64,000 nt of DNA from Turneriella sp. (GTDB taxonomy: Bacteria > Spirochaetota > Leptospiria > Turneriellales > Turneriellaceae). Of this stretch, positions 24,212 to 33,910 are shown one piece after another. The stretch's first letter is position 1. Each line of letters starts with the position of its first letter. Position numbers and translations under genes: made by a program. The notes beneath the pieces were generated by a model, which searched no databases, had not been told where the DNA came from, and saw only the letters and a list, made by a program, of their open reading frames with translations. The stretch covers positions 316,737 through 380,736 of the forward strand of contig JABARV010000002.1 in NCBI GenBank assembly GCA_019186965.1. The letters are read 5' to 3'.

Positions 24212-24886
24212 TTATTTTTTATCTGGAACGCGAATCGCCTGCAGCGCTTCTTGCGCCGCTTCTTTTACGCTATCGTCGTAACGCGATTGCAAAACTTTAA
24301 GAAGCGGAATAAACGATTTACGTTCTTTTACCACCGCTAATGTAAGGCAAATTTCACGCAAAGCTTTTTCGTTTTTATTATCGTTTTGGAAGTTTGCCAA
24401 ATAGCGATTTACCTGTGCGATTAGTGCAGGGGCAATCAATGTTGTTTCACTCTCTTTGGTAAAAACGCGTAAAGAGTGTGCGCAGGCAAAAACTACAGAA
24501 GGCATAGTTTCGTCTTGGAGTTTTTTAGTAACCGCCAACACAAGGTGTGGTGCCATTTGCGATTCGTTAAAAACAAAAACCGCCTTACAAGCAGCTTCGC
24601 GTACATCTGGAGCTGGATGGAGAAGCCCTTGCTGAATGCCTTCGAGAAATTTTGGTGACACCAATTCTGCGTCTTTGGGAGACTGTTTATATAAAACAGC
24701 CATTTTTTCGAGTGCACGTACTTTTGCATAGCGCAACGTTTCGCTATCGCGCACTACTTTAACGAGTAAATCTGTATGGCGTAAATCGTAATCGCGAATG
24801 CGGTCTAAAATTTCTGGCCTTGCGGAATCGGCATAGAGTGCGCTAAAAGTAATAGCGCACACGAAAATAGTTAATATTTTTTTCAT
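24212..24886 (-). CDS. Secreted HEAT-repeat protein
   Basis: 224 residues. A cleavable signal peptide ending at SALYADS precedes helical repeats (AKVRALEKMAVLYKQ, APDVREAACKAVFVFNE, DDSVKEAAQEALQAI) of HEAT type. It is probably a periplasmic protein-interaction scaffold. Its start overlaps the stop of the two-helix membrane protein by 4 bp, which suggests joint translation. Confidence 0.72.
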   Translation of the reverse strand: MKKILTIFVCAITFSALYADSARPEILDRIRDYDLRHTDLLVKVVRDSETLRYAKVRALEKMAVLYKQSPKDAELVSPKFLEGIQQGLLHPAPDVREAACKAVFVFNESQMAPHLVLAVTKKLQDETMPSVVFACAHSLRVFTKESETTLIAPALIAQVNRYLANFQNDNKNEKALREICLTLAVVKERKSFIPLLKVLQSRYDDSVKEAAQEALQAIRVPDKK

Positions 24887-25488
24887 TCGCTCAAATTTTT
24901 TTCTGTATCTTGCTTATTTTCGCGGCGGTGCATTGCACGGTTTATGAGTATCGCAAGATCGTCGAAGTTATCGTTTTTGCGCAACTTAATATCGGTAAAT
25001 TCTCCTGTTGCAAGATACTGGTTAAGAAGTTTTTTTATTTTAAACACGGGGCCTGCCATCTTGTGTGAAAAAAACAAACTATAAATTAAAATAATGAGGA
25101 TATTAAGTACAGTAATAACAACCACTGGCCAAATATAGAGGTTGAACGCGTTGTAAAATTTGTACCCCCCTGAGGCGACTTTTAGCGGAAAATATTCTTC
25201 TCCTTCGCCATCGGGAACAACCACCCATTTTCCATTATTATCTTTTTTTAGGTTCTGGTGGTTGTCTACATCCATTTGCGCCAAAACCGACGCGCCATCG
25301 GGAAGAAGGCTATACGCTTTGTTTTTTAGCGCAAAAAGAGCGCAGATAATGATAGTTGCCGACAATGCGACAATTATAGAATAGCGTAGCATAAACTTAC
25401 TTTGGAAGCGCTTGTCGATAAAATACTTACGCTGCCAAAAGTGTGGTTTTTTACCTTCGGTTTGTTCGCCTGCTGCCATAGGGTGCAT
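24883..25488 (-). CDS. Two-helix membrane protein with HAMP-like tail
   Basis: 201 residues. Helices at about 35-55 (YSIIVALSATIIICALFAL) and 118-140 (WPVVVITVLNILIILIYSLFF) flank a 60-residue extracytoplasmic part. The cytoplasmic stretch SHKMAGPVFKIKKLLNQY, ending in a DDLAILINRA helix, resembles the HAMP linker that joins sensor domains to their outputs. No output domain follows, so it may relay signals by dimer interaction. It lies 22 bp downstream of mqnA on the same strand. Confidence 0.65.
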   Translation of the reverse strand: MHPMAAGEQTEGKKPHFWQRKYFIDKRFQSKFMLRYSIIVALSATIIICALFALKNKAYSLLPDGASVLAQMDVDNHQNLKKDNNGKWVVVPDGEGEEYFPLKVASGGYKFYNAFNLYIWPVVVITVLNILIILIYSLFFSHKMAGPVFKIKKLLNQYLATGEFTDIKLRKNDNFDDLAILINRAMHRRENKQDTEKNLSE

Positions 25489-25510
25489 TCCTAAGCGACA
25501 AATGTGCCGG

Positions 25511-26293
25511 TCAAATGTTTTTGGTAATATCGCTAAAACCGCACTCGCGTGCGAAAAAGACCAAATCCTCTCTGCGCTCCTTTGTCAGCTGGTGCTGGAT
25601 AATGCGCGTAAGGTACTCCTCGGTAAAATCAGCAGAAAAGCCAAAACGTCGCTTTGCCGCTCTGCGTAGTGCAATCCCGTTTTGTGTATAGTTTACGTAT
25701 GCCTCTTCAAGAAGCGTGTCCAGGCGTGGCTTTAGCTCTTCGCGGTACACCCAAATTGCATATACAAACCCCCTATTAAAGAGGGAATAGTAAATACTTT
25801 GTAAATCGTAAGAAGGGCGAGTACGGTGGCGTAGTGCGGTATCTCCAATCGCAAGCAAGGCTTCCCCTGTACCCAACAGGGGAATTTTTTCTTCTGCTTG
25901 ATTAACTTCGTGGAGGGATAAATCTGACTTGAGTTTTTTAAGAATTACCCGAAGCTGCGCCACAGAACTACGCGACGCAGCATCGGTGTAAATAACCCGT
26001 ATCTTTGAAAGCACTTCTTGGAAAGAAAGCGTAGAGTCCTCGACGAAAAAGCGGATCGATTCAACCTTCTTTGCTGCGCCTACACACACGTGCGGATGGT
26101 ACGTAAAAGGCTTACCCAAACGAAAAAATTCAATCGACGAAATAAGCGCAGCGTCAACCCTACCTTCCTCTAAAAAAGTAACTAACCGCGACGGAATATC
26201 GGGAACGAGGGTTACACGCGCATCGTTTTCAAGCGAACCCCAAAGCGGATACGCGTTCAAAAAATTGACGACGCCCAACCTTAACGCGCTCAT
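25511..26293 (-). CDS. mqnA: Chorismate dehydratase MqnA
   Basis: 260 residues of the MqnA family (two-lobed, periplasmic-binding-protein-like fold): start LRLGVVNFLNAYPLWGSL, then PSRLVTFLEEGRVDAALISSIEF, ALLAIGDTALR and FVYAIWVYR. It turns chorismate into 3-enolpyruvylbenzoate, the first step of the futalosine route to menaquinone. A UbiX-type gene at 62.6 kb may belong to quinone metabolism too. The other futalosine genes are not in the window. It is divergent from ligA, with 86 bp between the starts. Confidence 0.9.
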   Translation of the reverse strand: MSALRLGVVNFLNAYPLWGSLENDARVTLVPDIPSRLVTFLEEGRVDAALISSIEFFRLGKPFTYHPHVCVGAAKKVESIRFFVEDSTLSFQEVLSKIRVIYTDAASRSSVAQLRVILKKLKSDLSLHEVNQAEEKIPLLGTGEALLAIGDTALRHRTRPSYDLQSIYYSLFNRGFVYAIWVYREELKPRLDTLLEEAYVNYTQNGIALRRAAKRRFGFSADFTEEYLTRIIQHQLTKERREDLVFFARECGFSDITKNI

Positions 26294-26379
26294 AAGCCGT
26301 TACACGAATGTGAAACGCACAGTAACTCCAAAATGTACCCGCTTTACGGCGTATTGCGTCGATGGTAATTCGGCAATGC

Positions 26380-28419
26380 ATGGCAAAGCGTGTCACAAAA
26401 AATTCTAACAAGGCAGATTTCTCCCGTAAAGATTATATTGAACTGGTCGATAAAATTTATTACCACAACCGCAAATACTATTTAGAAGATTCTCCCGAAA
26501 TTTCCGATGCCGATTTCGACGATTTAATGCGCCTTTTACTCAGCGTTGAAAAAGAACATCCCGATTGGGTTCTACCCGATTCTCCGTCTTTGAAAGTTGG
26601 TGGTGAAGTACGCAGCGAATTTGCCGAAGTGCCGCACGAACCTCCCATGATGAGTTTAGACAACGCGATGGATGTAAAAGAACTTACCCAATTCCATGAT
26701 AGACTTCTTAAAGCAGGGTTAAAAAATCCGCTCTACCACGTGGAACCCAAGTTCGATGGTTTAGCTGTCGAGCTTTTGTATATCGATGGAGTCCTTAAAA
26801 TAGGTTCGACGCGCGGCAACGGAGATATTGGTGAAGATATCACGCACAATATTCGCACAGTTGCAAACGTGCCGTTGCGTTTAGCTCTTAAAAATCCACC
26901 CGAAGTCGTGAGCGTTCGCGGCGAAGTTATCATTAAACTTTCGGATTTTGCAAAGTTAAATGCGCGGCAAGAAAGCGAAGGGAAAAAACTTTTTGCCAAC
27001 CCGCGTAACACCGCCTCTGGCGCACTACGGCAACAAGACTCAAAAGAAGCGTACGATAAAATGCTTTCTTTTTTTCCATATACTTTAGGTAAAATCGAAG
27101 ATAAAAAAAATCGATTCGCTGGTGCTTTACGCGCACAAAATACAATTTGGCTTGAAGTTTTTCCTGCACTGGGATTTAAAATTTCTGAATACCACTTAAC
27201 AACGCCTTTTTCGGGTATCGAAAAATACTATAACGACACAATAGAAAAACGTTCTACCTTGCCCTACGATCTCGACGGGCTCGTGATAAAACTTAACGAC
27301 ACCAGCGAATGGAAAGATTTTGGAGCAACAGCTAAAGCTCCACGTTGGGCGATTGCTCTCAAATTTCCTGCGCGTTCTGGAATTACAAAACTTGAAAATG
27401 TCGCCTACCAAGTAGGGCGCACAGGCGTCGTTACTCCTGTAGCCGAGCTAACCCCAATTAACTTAGGCGGTGTTGTTGTGCAACGCGCCTCTCTCCACAA
27501 CGCAGATGAAATGAAACGCCTCGATTTGCACACGCACGATATGGTTGAAGTTGTGCGCTCAGGGGATGTTATTCCCAAAGTCGTGCGCGTCCTTAGCGAA
27601 AAGCGCGGCAAGGGCGAAAAACCCATCGCGTTTATCCAAGCGTGTCCTTCTTGTGGAAAAAAACTTTTACGCGAAGATGTTTTTTTCCGCTGTGTAAATC
27701 CGGCTTGCCCTGGAATTAACGAAGCGGGTTTACAATTTTTTGTTTCAAAAAATGGTTTGGATATCGAATTTTTAGGCGCTGAGTGGGTTTCTAAACTCTA
27801 CAAAAAAGGTACTGTAAAAGATTTTTCTGATTTTTTTAAGCTAACACAAAACGACTTGCTTATGTTTGACGGAATGGGGGATGTACTCGCAAATAAAATC
27901 ATAAATTCGATTGATGCAAAACGAAAAATTCCTCTTGCAACTTTTTTGACCGCCATAGGTATTGCAAACGTTGGCGAATATATCGCATCCATTCTTGCAG
28001 AAAATTTCGTCTCTTTGAAGAATTTATCTAGCGCAAATGCACAAGCGTTAATGCAAGTACACGAAATTGGCGAAACAACGGCAAATTCTGTCGTCGATTG
28101 GTTTAGCGACAAAAAAAACCAAGAGCGCGTGCAGAGGCTGATAGATAACGGCGCTCAAATTTTGGATGCTACAATAGTACGCATTTCTGATATTTTTCAA
28201 GGAAAAACTTTTGTGTTCACGGGTACCCTTACCCACTTCACGCGAGAGAGCGCAGAAAAAGAAGTTACCTCACGTGGCGGCCGTGCATCGTCTTCGGTAA
28301 GCAAAAAAACAGATTTTGTCGTTGTGGGCGAAGAAGCGGGTAGCAAAGCGCAAAAAGCGAAAGAACTTGGCGTAAAGATACTTAGCGAAGAAGAATTTGT
28401 CGCACTTTTAAAAATGTAA
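26380..28419 (+). CDS. ligA: NAD-dependent DNA ligase
   Basis: 679 residues from MAKRVTKN (an in-frame ATG at 26362 is less likely). Domains in order: the Ia region with YYHNRKYYLEDSPEISDADFD; adenylation domain with KxDG lysine K124 in EPKFDGLAVELLY; OB fold; four-cysteine zinc finger (CPSCGKKLLREDVFFRC then CPG); helix-hairpin-helix repeats; C-terminal BRCT (GKTFVFTGTL). It seals nicks in replication and repair using NAD. Length and motifs are those of a normal bacterial LigA. Confidence 0.97.
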   Translation: MAKRVTKNSNKADFSRKDYIELVDKIYYHNRKYYLEDSPEISDADFDDLMRLLLSVEKEHPDWVLPDSPSLKVGGEVRSEFAEVPHEPPMMSLDNAMDVKELTQFHDRLLKAGLKNPLYHVEPKFDGLAVELLYIDGVLKIGSTRGNGDIGEDITHNIRTVANVPLRLALKNPPEVVSVRGEVIIKLSDFAKLNARQESEGKKLFANPRNTASGALRQQDSKEAYDKMLSFFPYTLGKIEDKKNRFAGALRAQNTIWLEVFPALGFKISEYHLTTPFSGIEKYYNDTIEKRSTLPYDLDGLVIKLNDTSEWKDFGATAKAPRWAIALKFPARSGITKLENVAYQVGRTGVVTPVAELTPINLGGVVVQRASLHNADEMKRLDLHTHDMVEVVRSGDVIPKVVRVLSEKRGKGEKPIAFIQACPSCGKKLLREDVFFRCVNPACPGINEAGLQFFVSKNGLDIEFLGAEWVSKLYKKGTVKDFSDFFKLTQNDLLMFDGMGDVLANKIINSIDAKRKIPLATFLTAIGIANVGEYIASILAENFVSLKNLSSANAQALMQVHEIGETTANSVVDWFSDKKNQERVQRLIDNGAQILDATIVRISDIFQGKTFVFTGTLTHFTRESAEKEVTSRGGRASSSVSKKTDFVVVGEEAGSKAQKAKELGVKILSEEEFVALLKM

Positions 28420-28496
28420 CATCCGAACCGGGTTTCACGTAAAAACAATCCTTTTTCTTGCCAGCATGAAACGCTCAAGTAACGTACCCATACTCC

Positions 28497-29003
28497 ATGC
28501 GCCGCTGGATTTTTCGCAACGAACAAACCCACCTCCCGAGAATCGTCTCGGAAAATAAAGTTATTAGCGATACGCTTTGGAGCGAAAAGGATGCGTTAAA
28601 TTATAAAGTTACGCAATTTGATGCAACGGACGATTGCATCCGCGTGCAATTAGACGGCAAAGACCAAAAAGCATATTTCCACATTACTACCGAAGGTATC
28701 GACGTTGTGGTCGATGGTTTTTTTTACCGCTTTACTAAAGAAACATTCCGTGGTGCAGCAAATAGCGATGCACGGCAAACTGAGTTACGCGCAGAAATCC
28801 CCGGACGCATTGTAAAAGTCCTCGTCCGTGCAGGCGATACCGTTGAAGCTGGAACACCTCTTCTTATCCAAGAAGCAATGAAAATGGAATTAACGCTTGC
28901 TGCGCCTTTCCGCGTAAAAATTCAAGAAGTTCTTGTCGAAGAAAGCGCACAAGTCGACGCAGATGCGCAGCTTATCCGTTTTGAGGCGGCAAACGGGGTA
29001 TGA
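28497..29003 (+). CDS. Biotin carboxyl carrier-type protein
   Basis: 168 residues. The C-terminal half is a biotinyl domain with GRIVKVLVRAGDTVEAGTPLL and EAMKMEL, where Lys129 is the biotin site. The N-terminal half is a short beta-rich region resembling that before the biotin domain in acyl-CoA carboxylase alpha subunits. It would carry carboxyl groups in a propionyl- or methylcrotonyl-CoA-type carboxylase whose other subunits are encoded elsewhere. That fits the acyl-CoA dehydrogenases in the window. It overlaps the Nudix gene by 4 bp. Confidence 0.85.
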   Translation: MRRWIFRNEQTHLPRIVSENKVISDTLWSEKDALNYKVTQFDATDDCIRVQLDGKDQKAYFHITTEGIDVVVDGFFYRFTKETFRGAANSDARQTELRAEIPGRIVKVLVRAGDTVEAGTPLLIQEAMKMELTLAAPFRVKIQEVLVEESAQVDADAQLIRFEAANGV

Positions 29004-29467
29004 GCAATACAAATTTTTTTGGTGCACGCCCTACGATTCGCCACCGTATAGCCGGAATTTATAAACGGAACCAAGAGATTCTTTTGGTAAAACACCGTAA
29101 GGCCGGACGCGAATATTTTTTGCTTCCAGGGGGTGGGCAAGAGTTGGGCGAATCGGCGGTAGATGCTTTAAAACGCGAATGGCACGAAGAGCTTAATTTG
29201 CGCGTCGAAGTTGGGCGCTTTCTTTTTTGCGGCGAATCTGTGCCAAAAGAGGCAAAGCGTACACAGGTTTTCCAAATGGTTTTCCAAATTGATTCTATCG
29301 ACGGTAATATTTCGGTTAAACGCGAAGGCGCTCTGGCGGGGTATGCATGGATTTCTCTAAACCATCTCAATAACGTTGCTTTCTTTCCAGATTGTTTGCC
29401 GCAAATTAAAGCATTTTGTATGGGAGAAAATTTTGCCGCGTACCAACGCTACCGCTGGCTCACTTGA
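29000..29467 (+). CDS. Nudix hydrolase
   Basis: 155 residues with a full Nudix box, GGGQELGESAVDAL then KREWHEELNL, fitting Gx5Ex7REUxEExGU. The metal-binding glutamates are present. It hydrolyses a nucleoside diphosphate linked to another moiety; the substrate cannot be told. It is coupled to the biotin-carrier gene by a 4-bp overlap. Confidence 0.88.
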   Translation: MSNTNFFGARPTIRHRIAGIYKRNQEILLVKHRKAGREYFLLPGGGQELGESAVDALKREWHEELNLRVEVGRFLFCGESVPKEAKRTQVFQMVFQIDSIDGNISVKREGALAGYAWISLNHLNNVAFFPDCLPQIKAFCMGENFAAYQRYRWLT

Positions 29468-29473
29468 TGCACT

Positions 29474-31591
29474 ATGGCACGGAGTTTTCTTTTTGCAGCG
29501 CTCGCTATACTTTTTGCAGCGCTTGCTTTTTTTGCCGAACGTTACGCGTTTATAAGCCGCGTCTCTTCACTTTTAGAAGTACGTTTTAAAAATTTACAAG
29601 ACGACCTTGAACGTTTAGATAAAGAAACGTCGGAAAGTTTGACGCAAAAAAAGGTTGTACACTATTTTGAAAAATTGCCATCGACGAAAATAGCAAGGAG
29701 AGAAACGAAAGGTGTCCAAGAAGTATTCTCTAACCCTAACACCGACCTTGTAGAGTCGGCAATACTTACCGATGTACGTTTTTCGACGCTCACCCGCACA
29801 GGGCGTGATTTAACTTTGGATGAACGGATGCGCTTGCAGCGTAACGAAGAAGATTTTATTCTTTCCGAAGAAGGGTTGTTGCGCCGCTATACTGTCAAAA
29901 ATAGCATGGGAAAACCAATCGGCTACATTGTTTTTGCTCTCCGCCCAGATACGAAAAGATCAGCTTCGGCTCTTTTTATGGCGTCTTTTGATTTTAGAGT
30001 AATCACTCCCTTCTCGCGTGATGCATTCAATGGCGAAGAAAAAAAGCTTATTGAAAGTACGCTTAAAACATTACCCAAAAAACAAGAAACATTTTCGCTG
30101 CGTTCAAAAGAATACATCGTACTTCGTCAAACATGGTTTCGCCTAAACGCTATCCTTTTTCAAGTATCCGAAGCTGCCCCGCTTTATACGTATTGGAGTA
30201 TTTACTTTTCTTTTCTCCTTTTTATACTTGTCTTAGTAAGTTTTGTACGTGTTATTCGCGCCCAAGCCGCGACAAACCGTGAACTTTCAGAACGTACACT
30301 ATTAAACCACGGCCAGGCGCTCGCAGCACAAAGTAGTGCACTTGATATTTTAAGCAACCTCGAAAAGGAAAGCCTTGAGAAAGAAATCAACGCAAACTTT
30401 GCTTCCGCAACGGTTGCCGACCCTATGGATGCAATAGACGAAAAAATTCGTCGAGGGCTTGCAAACAACCCGCCACCGCGTGAAAAAAACATAGAAACAA
30501 TCGTTATCGATGTCGGCAAAGAAAAACGTGCGTTTAAATTTATGAATCCAGCGCTCACCGAAAGTGCAAGACCTTCGCAACGTACCCACTTAACGGTAAA
30601 AGAATCGCGGATACGTGAAAAGGCGCTTAGCGATGAACTTAAGACACTCATGGCTTCAGTCACCTCTCCTGTGGAAGGCGCCGAAGCTTCGCAAGTTGTA
30701 CCGCACGATTTATTAAAAGCGCTTACGGATTTTGAAGAAAAACACCGCTATCCTACAATCGATCAATACCTCTATTATTTAAACGAACTTTATTTTGACG
30801 ACGTTACACAAGAAGAATTAGCCGAAGCGTTACGCGTTGCCGGTGAAACAGTACAGTCCTCTGCATTCGCGGTGATGCTATACGAGCCTGCAAACGCAGT
30901 ATATAAAACAGGATTTTCGCAAGGTGTACCTAAAAATTTTAAAGATTATTTTTATCTTTTGCCTAAGGACACAGTGCTTGAATTTTCAAACGAAGAGTAT
31001 GCGTACGTGGAGTTTTCCCAAAAACTCCAAAAAAGCTCGTTCTTTACAAAAAGATTTCCGGCAGGGTTTGTACAAAAATACAAGGGAATGCATCTTTTTT
31101 CGCTCACAGAAAACTTTCTTAAAGCACGGCTTGTTTTTTTCGACGAATCACGCGGCGGTGGAATCGAATCGGTAGAAATAGTCCGTAATGTTAAAGACTA
31201 CTTAAAACAAATTGCGCCTGCCATTAAAATGTATTTTATCGAAGTGGACGCAAAAAAAGCAAATGCATACCGCCTCGAAGAAAATGCGGTACGCGAACTC
31301 AAAGAGGCTTTGGCGGCGGCAGATTTTGTTTCTCCTTTAATTTCACAGTATGTTTTTGAGCGAGCACTGTCTTTACCCGAAATAGAAACACTGGTAGATG
31401 AAATCGCTATTCGCCTTTCTGTGCGTGAAAAAGTAATCCTCATGAGTCCGTCGCACCTTATTGTGCTTCAAGAAGAGGCGAGCACAAATACCGTCGAAGA
31501 GGTCATCCGTAGCCGCAATGTAGAATTCCTTATTAAAGAAAGCAAATTTGGGGTAAAATCGCGTAATTTGTTTACATTTATTGAATTTTAG
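29474..31591 (+). CDS. Large two-helix membrane protein of unknown function
   Basis: 705 residues. An N-terminal helix (FLFAALAILFAALAFFAERYAF) and a second near 235 (YWSIYFSFLLFILVLVSFVRVI) bound a probable extracytoplasmic sensor-like region of about 200 residues. The cytoplasmic part begins with a helical linker and a low-complexity acidic/basic region. It ends with an alpha/beta domain (430-705: YLNELYFDDVTQEELAEAL, VMLYEPANAVYKTG, KARLVFFDESRGG) that looks GAF-like, but no motif is decisive. It is probably a signalling or envelope protein of spirochaete type. Confidence 0.6.
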   Translation: MARSFLFAALAILFAALAFFAERYAFISRVSSLLEVRFKNLQDDLERLDKETSESLTQKKVVHYFEKLPSTKIARRETKGVQEVFSNPNTDLVESAILTDVRFSTLTRTGRDLTLDERMRLQRNEEDFILSEEGLLRRYTVKNSMGKPIGYIVFALRPDTKRSASALFMASFDFRVITPFSRDAFNGEEKKLIESTLKTLPKKQETFSLRSKEYIVLRQTWFRLNAILFQVSEAAPLYTYWSIYFSFLLFILVLVSFVRVIRAQAATNRELSERTLLNHGQALAAQSSALDILSNLEKESLEKEINANFASATVADPMDAIDEKIRRGLANNPPPREKNIETIVIDVGKEKRAFKFMNPALTESARPSQRTHLTVKESRIREKALSDELKTLMASVTSPVEGAEASQVVPHDLLKALTDFEEKHRYPTIDQYLYYLNELYFDDVTQEELAEALRVAGETVQSSAFAVMLYEPANAVYKTGFSQGVPKNFKDYFYLLPKDTVLEFSNEEYAYVEFSQKLQKSSFFTKRFPAGFVQKYKGMHLFSLTENFLKARLVFFDESRGGGIESVEIVRNVKDYLKQIAPAIKMYFIEVDAKKANAYRLEENAVRELKEALAAADFVSPLISQYVFERALSLPEIETLVDEIAIRLSVREKVILMSPSHLIVLQEEASTNTVEEVIRSRNVEFLIKESKFGVKSRNLFTFIEF

Positions 31592-31611
31592 CCTTTTTCT
31601 TGTATGTAATC

Positions 31612-31822
31612 GTGGGTAGACCGGAACTCGCGAAGCCAAGATAGAAAGCAAATTTTTCGCACATTTTGAAGCGCGGTTCGTTCAAAAATACGAAATTTTG
31701 CACGAATTCGGGCGTCTTCGCCCCGTGCAGAGCAAATCGGCAACGATTTGCGGAGGAATTTGTGCAAAATAGCGATTCAAAATGTGCGAAAAATTTGCCT
31801 CAGCGAGTTCCGGCCTACCCAC
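31612..31822 (+). repeat. 211-bp nested palindromic element
   Basis: The outer arms, GTGGGTAGACCGGAACTCGC (31612-31631) and its complement at 31803-31822, match in 19 of 20 positions. A second pair of arms (31648-31670 and 31776-31798) matches in 23 of 23. Inside are ATTTTGCAC/GTGCAAAAT (31695-31703, 31762-31770), a GGGCG/CGCCC hairpin (31710-31723) and GCAAATCG-GCAA-CGATTTGC (31732-31751). It has no coding capacity. It fills the gap between two plus-strand genes and could act as a strong transcript hairpin or be a miniature mobile element. Confidence 0.85.
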
Positions 31823-31893
31823 AATCGGCTTGCCTGACTGACTAACGATGAAACAGCGACAAAAGAAATTAACTTACTTTTAGAGAGGAAACT

Positions 31894-33075
31894 ATGTCAA
31901 AATACGAAGGCTTGATGGATTTTACCATTACCGATGAAATGCAAGAAATGCTCGAAATGGCGCATGAGCTATGCCGCAACGAAGTGGTGCCTCGCCGCGC
32001 CGAAATGGATGAGCACGAAAAATTTCCACACGAAATTTTCCAAAAATTTGCGCAGGCGGGTCTTTTTGGAATTATGTTCGAAGAGAAATATGGCGGCTTA
32101 GGTCTCTCTCCATTCCTCACCGTTCTTGCAATTGAAGTTATGAGCGAGTACTGCTTGGGTGTAGCCACCAGCGCGGGTGCAATTAAACTGGGTGCGCTTC
32201 CCATTGAGCACGGCGGTACCGAAGAGCAAAAGCAAAAATATTTAACCCCACTTGCAAAAGGCGAAAAAATTGCTGCGTTTGCGCTCACAGAACCCGGCGC
32301 GGGCTCAGACGTGCCCAACCTTAAAACTTTTGCAGAGAAAAAAGGCGATCGCTATATTTTAAACGGCACCAAGCAGTGGATTACCAATGCAGGTGTCGCC
32401 GACATCTATACCATCTTTGCTCTCACCGACAAAACAAAAGGGCCACGCGGTATCTCCTGCTTTATTGTCGAAAAAGGAACTAAAGGACTTTCGTTCGGTA
32501 AGCTTGAACAAAAAATGGGCATCCGTTGTTCGCATACACGCCAAGTCATTATGGAAGATGTGGAAGTGCCTGCCGAAAATATTGTGGGCCTCAAACCCAA
32601 CGCGGGGTTCATCCACGCAATTAAAACACTCATTTCATCGCGCCCTTTTATCGCCACAATGGGAACGGGAATTGCAACCGGAGCATACAAAGAGGCTCTC
32701 AAGTACGCACGGCAACGCGAGCAGTTTGGTAAAAATATCATTAACTTCCAGGCGGTGCAGCACATGCTCGCCGACATGGTGACGAAAATTGAAGCGTCGC
32801 GCCTTTTAGCATACCGCGCAGCAAAGTATTCGTTAAATGGCCACCCCGAAGCGGCGCGTTACTCGGCGATGGCGAAACTTATGGCTTCTGAAACAGCGGT
32901 GCAAGTTTGCAACGACGCGTTACAGCTCCACGGGGGGTATGGTTTTACGAAGGATTATCCTGTCGAAAAAATGTACCGTGATGCGAAAATTTTGACTATC
33001 TACGAAGGAACAAGCCAAATCCAAAAGAACGAAATTGGCGCGTATGCAATTAAAGATGCAGCGCAGTTGAAGTAG
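31894..33075 (+). CDS. Acyl-CoA dehydrogenase (short/medium-chain type)
   Basis: 393 residues of the FAD acyl-CoA dehydrogenase family. FAD/substrate stretches are [11 protein letters not shown] and WITNAG, followed by [10 protein letters not shown] and QLHGGYGF. The catalytic base Glu371 lies in IYEGTSQIQ, the position used by short- and medium-chain enzymes. It oxidises acyl-CoA to trans-2-enoyl-CoA and passes electrons to electron-transfer flavoprotein. Ribosome site GAGAGGAAAC precedes the ATG. Confidence 0.93.
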   Translation: MSKYEGLMDFTITDEMQEMLEMAHELCRNEVVPRRAEMDEHEKFPHEIFQKFAQAGLFGIMFEEKYGGLGLSPFLTVLAIEVMSEYCLGVATSAGAIKLGALPIEHGGTEEQKQKYLTPLAKGEKIAAFALTEPGAGSDVPNLKTFAEKKGDRYILNGTKQWITNAGVADIYTIFALTDKTKGPRGISCFIVEKGTKGLSFGKLEQKMGIRCSHTRQVIMEDVEVPAENIVGLKPNAGFIHAIKTLISSRPFIATMGTGIATGAYKEALKYARQREQFGKNIINFQAVQHMLADMVTKIEASRLLAYRAAKYSLNGHPEAARYSAMAKLMASETAVQVCNDALQLHGGYGFTKDYPVEKMYRDAKILTIYEGTSQIQKNEIGAYAIKDAAQLK

Positions 33076-33085
33076 ATATATCTGG

Positions 33086-33631
33086 ATGCACTTCTTTCAA
33101 AAAGTAACGGCTGCTGTAACAGACTACTTAGTCCTCTACGGCGAAGTAGGCGCCGTTATTTTTGAGAGGGGTGTAAGTTTTGTAAAAAACCGCTGGAAGC
33201 GTTTTCAGGCAATGCTTCTTTACGAGAGGATACACATAAGCTTAACGATTCTCATTGCATTTTTTACATTCTTGCCATGGCGTGCGTATACGATTACTTT
33301 TACCGATGGTCCAGAACGCCGCCACGGGATTTATAGCGACGATTTTGCGCTTGTTCTTATAGGGTGCCTTTTGGTAATTTTGCCCCTTCTATGGCGCTTA
33401 GCGCCAGAGACACCCTCTACGCTAAAGCATACGCGGTACTACCGTTTTGCAGGGCTTTTTCTTGTTGTTCTTCTTGCTTTTACAAACTGGGTTTATCCAG
33501 CCCGTATTGCTGCTACAACAGAAGCCTCGTTTACGTGGGCTTTTTTTGTTTTCCAAACACTTGTATTTTTATGGACAATTACAGGGGTATTGGGCGTAAA
33601 AGATTACGCCCAATACCCTGATAAAAATTGA
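33086..33631 (+). CDS. Membrane protein of unknown function
   Basis: 181 residues with about four hydrophobic helices (ISLTILIAFFTFLPW, FALVLIGCLLVILPLLW, FAGLFLVVLLAFTNWV, FFVFQTLVFLWTITGVLGV). No family is recognised. It lies 10 bp after the dehydrogenase. A 15-bp terminator-like stem is embedded in its last codons, where it overlaps the convergent small gene. Confidence 0.6.
   Translation: MHFFQKVTAAVTDYLVLYGEVGAVIFERGVSFVKNRWKRFQAMLLYERIHISLTILIAFFTFLPWRAYTITFTDGPERRHGIYSDDFALVLIGCLLVILPLLWRLAPETPSTLKHTRYYRFAGLFLVVLLAFTNWVYPARIAATTEASFTWAFFVFQTLVFLWTITGVLGVKDYAQYPDKN
33585..33618. terminator. Bidirectional terminator-like hairpin inside two coding ends
   Basis: Perfect 15-bp stem, GGGTATTGGGCGTAA with its complement and a 4-base loop. 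It lies within the last codons of the plus-strand membrane protein and covers the stop of the convergent minus-strand gene. A short A-rich tract follows on the plus strand. The symmetry suits termination from both sides. Confidence 0.6.
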
Positions 33632-33876
33632 GTCGTTTCTGGATCGCTTGCACGGTTTGCCGAAGCACCGTTGGGCTTTCCAGACACCCTCACCTTTAAT
33701 TCTCTTTCGAGAATTTCACGAAAGCTTAGCGCATTCTTTGCAGTTTGCGCTGTGTCGCGACGATGGCTATGCGCCAAAGAAGCAGCACTCTTTCGCTGAT
33801 AGCCCCACGCGCCCCTCTGCTGGCTTGTGGAAGTCGATAGTACGACAAATCGGTTGTTAATTGTAGCTGTTTTCAT
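33604..33876 (-). CDS. Small protein of unknown function
   Basis: 90 residues from the ATG at 33876 (MKTATINNRFVVLST). It has a GGAG ribosome site and a good promoter (33911-33939) at the right distance, which makes it credible despite no recognised family. It is basic and Ser/Ala-rich, with one likely helix (NALSFREILERELKVRV). Its base composition matches the core genes, not the AT-rich methyltransferase upstream. It overlaps the convergent membrane protein gene by 28 bp. Confidence 0.5.
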   Translation of the reverse strand: MKTATINNRFVVLSTSTSQQRGAWGYQRKSAASLAHSHRRDTAQTAKNALSFREILERELKVRVSGKPNGASANRASDPETTQFLSGYWA

Positions 33877-33910
33877 AGTCTCCACAGAGACAACCGCTCA
33901 GCTATACGAC

